Of a stretch of DNA of 44,166 nt, positions 1-6,114 are shown piece after piece. Position 1 is the first letter of the stretch. Each line of letters begins with the position of its first letter. The stretch lies in the NCBI GenBank assembly GCA_902582405.1, contig CACHSA010000010.1:1-44166 (forward strand), in the 5' to 3' direction. A program made the translations under genes and the position numbers. Source of the DNA: an uncultured Bacteroidota bacterium. GTDB lineage: Bacteria; Bacteroidota; Bacteroidia; Flavobacteriales; Flavobacteriaceae. The notes beneath the pieces are model-generated. The model worked only from the letters and a program-made list of their open reading frames with translations. It did not search any database and was not told where the DNA came from.

Positions 1-88
1 CAAATTCCTAAGTAGCTGTTTGATTTCAATTGTCAACTTGTTCGTAACTCCTTTTTAACATTCCAAATTCTTTTTTATTTTGGACGTT

Positions 89-277
89 ATGAATAAATGG
101 GAATCAAAAGATCTACCACTTTTTTTCACTATGTTAGGTATATTAGTTACTGCATTTGCAAACAAAATTGAAGAACTAACTTCTATGCCTTTTTTTGTTG
201 TAGCTTGTATTGCTCTAATTTTTTTTTTAATTCCCCTATACATTTGGATAAGTGATTGGTTTAAAACCAGAAAATAA
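89..277 (+). CDS. Small hypothetical membrane protein
   Basis: A 62-residue protein starting MNKWESKDLP, with two hydrophobic stretches (about residues 10-28 and 34-55) and a basic end (FKTRK), so probably a two-pass inner-membrane protein. I do not recognise the family. I chose the ATG at 89; an in-frame TTG at 80 would add three residues. It is the only plus-strand gene in the accessory patch 1-4738, and an overlapping minus-strand frame here looks like a shadow. Its reality rests on the membrane pattern and clean boundaries, so it is moderately supported. Confidence 0.5.
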   Translation: MNKWESKDLPLFFTMLGILVTAFANKIEELTSMPFFVVACIALIFFLIPLYIWISDWFKTRK

Positions 278-522
278 ATTCTTGTATTTTTTTTTAACGT
301 TAATTAACTTTTTTAAATGTATAAATCGGCTTAATATGAAGTACAATTAATTATTATATTAAATACAGATGAGAATACTTATTATTTCTTGCAAATTATT
401 GAAATACATCACTACTTACCTATGCAGGAAGTTTTTTTGTATTTATAATCATATACTTACATGGATTTGTACCATATTTATAAATCAATTTATAACCAAT
501 TTTCATTCAATATTCTCTTCAC

Positions 523-885
523 TCATCTTACTGCATATTTTAGAATTTTGTTCAAAGAAATATATTCAAGCGTCTTTTCGTGTGTTGCTTCCAAAATCAA
601 TTTAGGAGCTTTTCCAGCTTTTTCTGCCTCAATCCATCTTTTAACGCATAAACACCATTTATCACCTTCTTTTAAACCAGAAAACTGATAAAATGAAACT
701 GGAGTGATCAAATCATTTCCTTTTGATGCCGAAAAATTTAAAAATTCATTTGTCATTATAGCACAAACTGTGTGTGTACCCTTATCGCTAAAATTAGTTC
801 TACAAAAGCCATCTCTAAAATACCCTGTCGCAGGTTTTAAGCAACAAACTTGCAAACGTTCACCAAATACATTTTTATCAATCAT
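523..885 (-). CDS. DUF2237-like protein
   Basis: A 120-residue protein that matches my memory of the DUF2237 family along its full length: TGYFRDG near residue 20, a THTVCA(I)MT block, an F-x-x-SKGNDL block, and G-DKWCLC-RW followed by LEATHE. The Cys and Trp residues of these blocks are present. The family is small, soluble and of unknown function. There is no signal peptide. Its ATG overlaps the stop of the SGNH hydrolase gene by 8 nt, which implies co-translation with that secreted enzyme. No copy of the palindromic repeat follows its stop, unlike three of its neighbours. Confidence 0.8.
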   Translation of the reverse strand: MIDKNVFGERLQVCCLKPATGYFRDGFCRTNFSDKGTHTVCAIMTNEFLNFSASKGNDLITPVSFYQFSGLKEGDKWCLCVKRWIEAEKAGKAPKLILEATHEKTLEYISLNKILKYAVR

Positions 886-1975
886 TTTTTATTAAACCTA
901 ATTCTTTAAATTTTTTTATTAAAAAATCTGCATATCTTATAAAGCCTACATCAGTAAAATGGACTCCGTCTACTGTTCCCTCTTGATCATCACCTAAGGC
1001 TTTTAAACTATCAAAATAGAAAAGGTTATCGTATCCAAGATCAATCATTTTTTGATATTCTATCTTTAAAGCATTATCCATTCCTTTGCCCCATTCTAAA
1101 ACTTTCTTATCTAAAACAGAAAAGGTGGATTTAAATAAGTCTACAAGAATTATTGAAGCATTAGGGTTTTTCTCTCTAATAGTATCTATTAGTGGAATTG
1201 TACGTTCCGTTATATTTTGTGGAGATAACATATTTGGCAAACATTCAATTACATAAATTTCTGCATCAAATTCGGAAATTAGTTTAGCTAAGGGCTCTTC
1301 CATTTTACCATTTCCGCTGAATCCAAAATTAATTATATCCCTGTCTAATTTACGGTTGATAATATTGGTATGAGCCATTCCTGGACGAGATGCGCAACCC
1401 CCTTGAGTAATACTCGTCCCATAAAATATTATTGGTTTTTCTAAATTTTGTTCAGGAACTATTATGAAACTACTTGAATTAATTCCAATTTCGATATTTG
1501 CTACTCCATCATACAGAGGTAGATAGACTTTATATTCTCTTTTTTCTACAGTCATATTCTCTACAAGAGTGTACTCATTTAATTTTCCTTTGGGTCTTCC
1601 GGTGTTTAGATATTGCCATTTATCTTTATTTCTGAAATATAAATCCACCCCCTTAATTCCAGTTTCAGGCATATGATCCATTTTTAAGTCATTCAAAATC
1701 TCCCACTTTACTTTTATTATTGATGAATTGGTAATAAAACGAATTGATAATCCAGTGGATGATTTTGACAATTCCCACACTTCTTCTCTTACAATATCTT
1801 TATAGGAAGCAGGTAGCCGGTCGTATCTGTTCTCTTTTAATGAATCAGCAATTATAGTTCCTTCAAGCCTAAAGAAATTTTTTCCGTGAAAAATTATTTC
1901 ACTTGATTCTTTAGAATTTTCCTGTCCAAAAAAAACAAAGGTGCATAGAAGTAAAAGAAAAAATACCTTTTTCAT
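878..1975 (-). CDS. Secreted SGNH/GDSL-family esterase with GxDLY domain
   Basis: A 365-residue protein with an N-terminal signal sequence (MKKVFFLLLLCTFVFFG). Residues ~30-170 look like the beta-rich N-terminal domain found with SGNH esterases, including its GVDLY signature. The catalytic domain follows: block I FYGTSITQGG with the nucleophile Ser, block II NFGFSGNG, block III with ECLPNM, and the C-terminal DGVHFTD carrying the Asp-His pair. The protein is therefore probably an exported or periplasmic carbohydrate esterase or acylhydrolase; the substrate cannot be told. It is the first gene of a two-gene unit with the DUF2237-like gene and lies just after repeat copy A. Confidence 0.85.
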   Translation of the reverse strand: MKKVFFLLLLCTFVFFGQENSKESSEIIFHGKNFFRLEGTIIADSLKENRYDRLPASYKDIVREEVWELSKSSTGLSIRFITNSSIIKVKWEILNDLKMDHMPETGIKGVDLYFRNKDKWQYLNTGRPKGKLNEYTLVENMTVEKREYKVYLPLYDGVANIEIGINSSSFIIVPEQNLEKPIIFYGTSITQGGCASRPGMAHTNIINRKLDRDIINFGFSGNGKMEEPLAKLISEFDAEIYVIECLPNMLSPQNITERTIPLIDTIREKNPNASIILVDLFKSTFSVLDKKVLEWGKGMDNALKIEYQKMIDLGYDNLFYFDSLKALGDDQEGTVDGVHFTDVGFIRYADFLIKKFKELGLIKND

Positions 1976-2015
1976 CGTGTTGGTTTAACGAAATAAATTA
2001 ACAAAAAACAGAAAA

Positions 2016-2047
2016 TCTGTCACTTGGAGAATACCTCCTCAGGGGGT
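2016..2047 (-). repeat. Palindromic repeat, copy A
   Basis: On the plus strand this begins TCTGTCACTTGGAGAATA, identical to copies C and D over 18 nt. Its second half (CCTCCTCAGGGGG) differs from the others and pairs only in the core GGAG/CTCC. It starts 8 nt beyond the stop codon of the secreted protein gene at 2055-2834. Read in gene direction the hairpin is followed by a T-rich run, so it could end transcription. A GTTTAAC heptamer lies at 1983-1989 and GTTGTTT at 2049-2055. Confidence 0.75.
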
Positions 2048-2054
2048 AGTTGTT

Positions 2055-2834
2055 TCACTCTATAATTTCTCCTTTGTTATTTACTCTAATAATATTCTCC
2101 CAAATTATTTGATCATACCATCCATCTGGTGCAGACTTAGTAATTGGATCTAGATTCAATTTTGATATCCCTGGTATTGTGGAATTAATTGATTCAAAAA
2201 TATCATCTAAATTTTCATATCCATCGACAGTCATTACATTCCAATTATGCTTGTTGCCACGAGGATTGATTCTTCTGGCTACTCCCCAACTTTTTTGTTT
2301 TGTGTTTTTTGATTTTAAAAGTTTCTCAAAAAAAGGCAACCATACTTTTTTTTGTTGTTCGCTGAAGTTTTTTGGATTTTTTGACATAGCTAGATTATGT
2401 ACTGAAAATTTTATTTTTATACCTTCTGGTGCTGATAAAAAATTGTCAAAATACAAATTACTATTCCCTACAACATATGAACCCCACTTCTCTCTACCAA
2501 TTTCGCTTAATTTTGGAGTATACAGTTGTTTGGAAGTTTGATTAAAATATTTACCTATTGAATTGTAGGCTTTTTTTCTTGAAATTAAGTCACCGAAAGA
2601 AATCCAAGTTATATAATCAACGTTTGTTTCGTTTTTTCCAAATCTCTTGCTCATTCCCCAGCCTCTAATTAATCCGTCTTTAGCAGCTTTTGACATCACT
2701 TTCGCAAACCATTCCTTTTCTGAAGCTTCATATATGTTTGTTTCATTATATGGAACAGAGAAATGCCACATATCTACATACTGAGAAAAGCTAATTAGGG
2801 GAGTAAATATTAATAAATAAAATAATTTTTTCAT
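2055..2834 (-). CDS. Secreted protein of unknown function, internally duplicated
   Basis: A 259-residue protein with a signal peptide (MKKLFYLLIFTPLISFSQ). I do not recognise the family. Two parts look related: around residues 42-85 (W-F-K, K..KDGLIRGWGMSKR, then T-x-x-x-x-x-F-D) and around 165-215 (W-L-P-F, K..K..QKSWGVARR, then N-x-x-T-x-x-x-Y-x-x-L-D). This resembles a tandem ferredoxin-like or NIPSNAP-like fold, which is inference only. The gene has its own possible promoter, a TAATTTTG box upstream of the ATG, and is bounded by repeat copies A (after its stop) and B (before its start), like a single-gene cassette. Confidence 0.7.
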   Translation of the reverse strand: MKKLFYLLIFTPLISFSQYVDMWHFSVPYNETNIYEASEKEWFAKVMSKAAKDGLIRGWGMSKRFGKNETNVDYITWISFGDLISRKKAYNSIGKYFNQTSKQLYTPKLSEIGREKWGSYVVGNSNLYFDNFLSAPEGIKIKFSVHNLAMSKNPKNFSEQQKKVWLPFFEKLLKSKNTKQKSWGVARRINPRGNKHNWNVMTVDGYENLDDIFESINSTIPGISKLNLDPITKSAPDGWYDQIIWENIIRVNNKGEIIE

Positions 2835-2854
2835 TTTTATTGGTTTATAGTAAA

Positions 2855-2862
2855 AACAAAAT
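2855..2862 (-). promoter_or_regulatory. Possible -7 box before the secreted-protein gene
   Basis: On the minus strand the sequence reads TATAATTTTG, containing TAATTTTG, a full match to the Bacteroidota TAnnTTTG element, about 20 nt before the ATG at 2834. It lies between repeat copy B and the gene, suggesting that this cassette carries its own promoter. In AT-rich DNA such boxes also occur by chance. Confidence 0.35.
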
Positions 2863-2872
2863 TATAAAAATA

Positions 2873-2907
2873 TCTGTCACTTGTAGAATATATCATCTGT
2901 GGAATGG
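2873..2907 (-). repeat. Palindromic repeat, copy B
   Basis: The plus strand begins TCTGTCACTTGTAGAATA, one base different from copies A, C and D, and ends CTGTGGAATGG like copy D. The internal palindrome is weaker here than in copy C. It lies about 16 nt beyond the stop codon of the gene at 2924-3352, in the same orientation as the other copies. Confidence 0.75.
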
Positions 2908-2923
2908 AAGCTTTTAATTTAAT

Positions 2924-3352
2924 TTATCTAAAAAAATCATCTTTAGAAATTTCAAAACCTATAACTCTTTTTGAGCCAGCAGAAAAATAAAAATCTAAAT
3001 ATGCTTTAGAGCCAACTACTATAGGTATTCTTTCTGGTGATTCATAAAAAAGTTTTAGGTTATGATATTGATATATAAAGTGACCAACTGGCAGGTTTTC
3101 AATTAAATATTTTTCAAAAGCTCTTAAATATAAATGAGTAATATAGTGTCCACCACCGTCTCTAAGAGTAACAATAATGTCATCTTCAAGTGAATTTGAT
3201 ACAAGTAAAGTAGCTTCAGCAAGTAAGTTGATTTGCTCATTTGGATATTTATTTTTAAAAATTTTTTCACCAGTTAATGGTCTTTGTGAAACAGCGAAAA
3301 AACTTAAAAAAAATAGAGGGATAATTATAAAATAACTTACCTGAAAATTCAT
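2924..3352 (-). CDS. Secreted or membrane-anchored hypothetical protein
   Basis: A 142-residue protein with an N-terminal hydrophobic segment (about residues 5-21, ending FFAVSQ) that looks like a signal peptide. I recognise no family. The mature part has TLRDGGGHYITHLYLRAFE in its middle and several aromatic-rich strands. No catalytic motif can be named. A possible TAnnTTTTG-like box lies close before the ATG, and the 140-nt leader is unusually long for this window. Bounded by repeat copies B and C. Confidence 0.65.
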   Translation of the reverse strand: MNFQVSYFIIIPLFFLSFFAVSQRPLTGEKIFKNKYPNEQINLLAEATLLVSNSLEDDIIVTLRDGGGHYITHLYLRAFEKYLIENLPVGHFIYQYHNLKLFYESPERIPIVVGSKAYLDFYFSAGSKRVIGFEISKDDFFR

Positions 3353-3494
3353 AACAAAAATTACTTATCTTTTTGTTTTGAGAGAAATACTATTGATAGG
3401 TCCTACTTATTTACTAGTAAAAAAAACTGATTATTTGTGATTGAGTAATTTCAATCTAAATTTTTTATCACAAATGTTTAACTACTCTTAAAAA

Positions 3495-3528
3495 TCTGTC
3501 ACTTGGAGAATATCTCCTAAGTGGAAGG
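3495..3528 (-). repeat. Palindromic repeat, copy C (best hairpin)
   Basis: This is the clearest member. CACTTGGAGA pairs with TCTCCTAAGTG around an ATA loop, giving ten base pairs with a single extra T on one arm. It abuts the TAG stop of the DUF6090-like gene at 3529. In gene direction the hairpin is followed by ACAGATTTTT. GTTTAAC at 3476-3482 and GTTGTTC at 3532-3538 flank it, as similar heptamers do at copy A. Confidence 0.8.
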
Positions 3529-4224
3529 CTAGTTGTTCAGTTCTTCTTCAATCAATTCCTCAAGAATCTCTATTTTCTTCTCTCCCATTGCAAAGAAATC
3601 AGATTGAATTCTCATATACATCGACCAGTCTAGAGCAATAGATTTTAGCTTTTTGTCTTTTCTAATTTTAATTATATCAGATGGATCAAAATAATGCTTA
3701 GTTAAAGTGCCCCCTATGGCTCCATAGTCTATCGAATCTAATTTATAATCTGTTAACTTATCCCCAAACCTCAAAAAAGATCTATTGTCAGTTTCGATAG
3801 CGTTAATTAATAGGGAATAAATAAAATTATAATAATTACTTAACTCACTTTGAAGTTCACTATTTTTTATGTATTCAATTGATCCAGTAGATACCAAAGC
3901 GTCAAAAAATTTACTGTTTTTAATAAGTTCATTATTACCCCAAATTCCAGAAATATAAAGTGGTTTGAATTTTAAAGACAAATCAAATAGCGAATCTATG
4001 TAGGAAAGTCTCTGTTTATTATAAATCTTACCAATGCCAAAGAATTTCTTGTCTTTTTTTAATTCTATCAAAACACCCTCGAGCCCTTTGTTTTTCGAAT
4101 CTTCTTTGTCTTTATTATTAAGTATGTCCTGAATGTAGAATGAAGCAGTTACTGAAAAAATAATCACAACAACCTCAAAAATATACCTAAAGATTAAATT
4201 TTTATTTATTTTGATTTTTTTCAT
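3529..4224 (-). CDS. DUF6090-like membrane-anchored protein
   Basis: A 231-residue protein with a short basic N-terminus, one membrane helix (about residues 12-30, EVVVIIFSVTASFYIQDIL) and a large helical domain. The layout, a single anchor followed by a segment close to ELIKNSKFFDALVSTGSIE and helical LQSELSNYYNFI, resembles the flavobacterial DUF6090 family as I remember it. Function is unknown. Its ATG lies 23 nt inside the end of the small membrane ORF 4202-4372, so the two are probably co-translated. Confidence 0.65.
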   Translation of the reverse strand: MKKIKINKNLIFRYIFEVVVIIFSVTASFYIQDILNNKDKEDSKNKGLEGVLIELKKDKKFFGIGKIYNKQRLSYIDSLFDLSLKFKPLYISGIWGNNELIKNSKFFDALVSTGSIEYIKNSELQSELSNYYNFIYSLLINAIETDNRSFLRFGDKLTDYKLDSIDYGAIGGTLTKHYFDPSDIIKIRKDKKLKSIALDWSMYMRIQSDFFAMGEKKIEILEELIEEELNN

Positions 4225-4372
4225 AAGAAATAGAAATATATAGAATAATAAAAAAAATCATTGTTCCTAGTAAATATATTTTCCAATTTGGATTTCCATT
4301 ATATAAACTCAATAATATAGAAACGAAAGCAACTAATGCAATAATTATTATTGCACCATTGTATTTTTTCAT
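4202..4372 (-). CDS. Small two-helix membrane protein (56 aa)
   Basis: A short frame starting MKKYNGAIIIIALVAFVS and ending SISYEKNQNK. It holds two hydrophobic helices (about residues 7-23 and 34-50) joined by a YNGNPNWK turn. Its end overlaps the start of the DUF6090-like gene by 23 nt in another frame. A TAGTTTTA box upstream resembles a -7 element. I do not know the family. The membrane pattern, the coupling and its position as first gene after repeat copy D support it being real. Confidence 0.5.
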   Translation of the reverse strand: MKKYNGAIIIIALVAFVSILLSLYNGNPNWKIYLLGTMIFFIILYISISYEKNQNK

Positions 4373-4408
4373 ATGAATTGATTTTGGTTAAAACTAATTT
4401 AAAAAATA

Positions 4409-4445
4409 TCTGTCACTTGGAGAATATCTTCTCTGTGGAATGGGG
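4409..4445 (-). repeat. Palindromic repeat, copy D
   Basis: The plus strand begins TCTGTCACTTGGAGAATA, then CTTCTCTGTGGAATGG. The hairpin core is GAGAA-TATC-TTCTC with outer CAC/GTG pairs. It lies 5' of the two-gene cassette 3529-4372. No gene ends beside it on the mnmE side, so it may mark the outer edge of the array or a lost cassette. Confidence 0.75.
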
Positions 4446-4588
4446 ATTGTTTTATGGTAAGTTAACTCAATTGGGCAGAGTAGGGGTAAAACAGCTTTTT
4501 GGTACAAATTTTTTTACTCTTCAAATCTCTGCAATTTTAATTATAATAAGGGTTTAGTGTATTTTGCTATAAATGATTATGCAATCTC

Positions 4589-4628
4589 AATGTACAAATA
4601 CACAAATTTGTACATCAATTTGTACATT
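4589..4628. promoter_or_regulatory. Triple ATTTGTACA motif (possible protein-binding site)
   Basis: AATGTACAAAT at 4589-4599 is inverted relative to ATTTGTACAT at 4606-4615, with its 9-bp core arms six bases apart. A third copy, ATTTGTACATT at 4618-4628, repeats the second with a 12-nt period and is a full 11-bp inverse of the first. This symmetry fits an operator or a recombinase-binding site; no adjacent regulator or integrase gene is in the window. Confidence 0.5.
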
Positions 4629-4738
4629 CAAACTGCTAAAAAGAGAATAACAAGGGTATATCAAGAACAACTAAAAATGTGGTAAAGCCTTATTATAACT
4701 ACCATTGTAGTAACAAAAGCATAACAAGAGCAACAAAA

Positions 4739-6112
4739 TTATTTCCCTATGCAAAATTTAGAAAATATATTTGATAGTATTTCATCATTAGTTATCTCCC
4801 CAGTCACCTCTCCTAAATGATATAGGACCTGTTTTAAATCTATTGTGATTAAATCAGAAGGCACATCGTTTTTTAATCCCTTTTTAACATTTATAATTTC
4901 TTTTTTTGCGAGACTAAGAGCTGAATAATGCCTACTATTTGTTATTATGAGTTTGTTTGAATAATCCTTTTTCAAATTATCAATAATTTTATTTTTTAAA
5001 TGCAATACATCTTTTTTTTCTTTTGTATTAATCAATATTGGATTTAATTCAGATTTTTTGATTTGTCTTTGTATTAAATCTGCCTTTGTGAAAATTAGTA
5101 TTATTAGCTTTTCTTTGTACCTATTCTTCAATTTTTTTAATTCAACTATTTCAGAGTCAATATTTTTGTCTGAAGATGTTGAATCAATTAAATACAATAT
5201 TATTTCAGATTTATCAATACTTTCTAGTGTTCTTGCAATTCCAATTTTTTCAATATCATCATCTGTTTTTCTAATTCCAGCAGTGTCTATAAAACGAAAT
5301 AATCTACCTTCTAGATTAAATGTATCTTCAATTATATCTCTGGTGGTTCCTGCAATTGGGCTAGTAATTGCTTTATTTTCATTTAGAATAGAATTTAGTA
5401 AGGTTGATTTTCCTACATTTGGAGAGCCTACTATGCACACGGGAATTCCATCTTTCAAGGCATTACCATATTTAAAAGAATCAACTAGCTCAGAAATTAA
5501 TATTTCGGCATTGTTGAGTAATGACAGAAATTTTTTTCTTGGGGCAAACTCAACGTCTTCTTCACTGAAGTCTAGCTCTAGCTCTATCAAACTTGTCAAA
5601 TTCAATAATTCGTCCCTCATCTTTTTTATTTCATTACTTACACCACCTCTCATTTGGTTCATTGCAAGTTTGTGGCTTGCTTTAGAGTTGGAAGATATCA
5701 AATCAGAAATACCCTCAGCTTGAATTAAATCCATTTTGCCATTCAGATACGATCTCAAAGAAAATTCACCAGGATTTGCAGTTCTTATCCCATTATCAGA
5801 AAGTAATTCCATAATTCTATTTTGTATATAAATTGAACCATGGCAAAATATTTCCACCATATCCTCACCTGTGAAGGAATTTGGTTTTTTAAGCTTTGAT
5901 ATCAATACTTCATCGATTATTTCATCTTGGTACTTAATTGTCCCAAGATAATTTCTATTTATTTTTAAATCTGAATAGTTTATTTTTTTTTGTTTAGGCA
6001 TAAATATCTTTTTAATTACATTATGGGTAATATTCCCTGATATCCTTATAATTGAAATTGCCCCTTGTCCTTGTGGCGACGAAATTACAGCAATCGTATC
6101 TTTTTCAATCAT
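4739..6112 (-). CDS. mnmE: tRNA modification GTPase MnmE
   Basis: With MnmG, MnmE installs the carboxymethylaminomethyl group on the wobble uridine of certain tRNAs. The 457-residue protein has the usual length. The N-terminal folate-binding domain begins DTIAVISSPQG. The G domain, inserted in the helical domain, shows G1 GSPNVGKST (~229-237), G3 DTAG (~276) and G4 TKAD (~342). The C-terminus is FCIGK with the essential Cys. It starts 2 nt after the GNAT gene stop, in one operon with it. Its 3' end is a known insertion site of genomic islands in other bacteria, relevant because an accessory patch follows. Confidence 0.97.
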   Translation of the reverse strand: MIEKDTIAVISSPQGQGAISIIRISGNITHNVIKKIFMPKQKKINYSDLKINRNYLGTIKYQDEIIDEVLISKLKKPNSFTGEDMVEIFCHGSIYIQNRIMELLSDNGIRTANPGEFSLRSYLNGKMDLIQAEGISDLISSNSKASHKLAMNQMRGGVSNEIKKMRDELLNLTSLIELELDFSEEDVEFAPRKKFLSLLNNAEILISELVDSFKYGNALKDGIPVCIVGSPNVGKSTLLNSILNENKAITSPIAGTTRDIIEDTFNLEGRLFRFIDTAGIRKTDDDIEKIGIARTLESIDKSEIILYLIDSTSSDKNIDSEIVELKKLKNRYKEKLIILIFTKADLIQRQIKKSELNPILINTKEKKDVLHLKNKIIDNLKKDYSNKLIITNSRHYSALSLAKKEIINVKKGLKNDVPSDLITIDLKQVLYHLGEVTGEITNDEILSNIFSKFCIGK

Positions 6113-6114
6113 TT

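Larger units (their letters stand above)
4373..4738. other. Non-coding stretch between accessory patch and mnmE
   Basis: I see no convincing gene in these 366 nt. They hold repeat copy D, a tRNA D-arm-like stretch near 4460-4485, a cluster of three ATTTGTACA motifs at 4589-4628, a small hairpin (CTAC-CATT-GTAG) near 4700 and the end of mnmE. A plus-strand frame of 68 codons crosses it but has an atypical composition and overlaps repeat D. Confidence 0.6.

Noticed and set aside
226-242. Resemblance to the end of mnmE (TTAATTCCCCTATACA versus TTATTTCCCTATGCA)
   Set aside because: It needs an inserted base and two changes, and it lies inside the small plus-strand gene. It is not good evidence for a direct repeat of an attachment site.
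277-522. Short plus-strand frames between the small membrane gene and the DUF2237-like gene
   Set aside because: Compositions are those of random AT-rich frames, with no domain or clear start; one is antisense to the DUF2237-like gene. I see no feature in this gap.
4351-4557. Plus-strand 68-codon frame
   Set aside because: It overlaps repeat D and the small minus-strand membrane gene, and its second half reads through the tRNA-like stretch. No recognisable domain.
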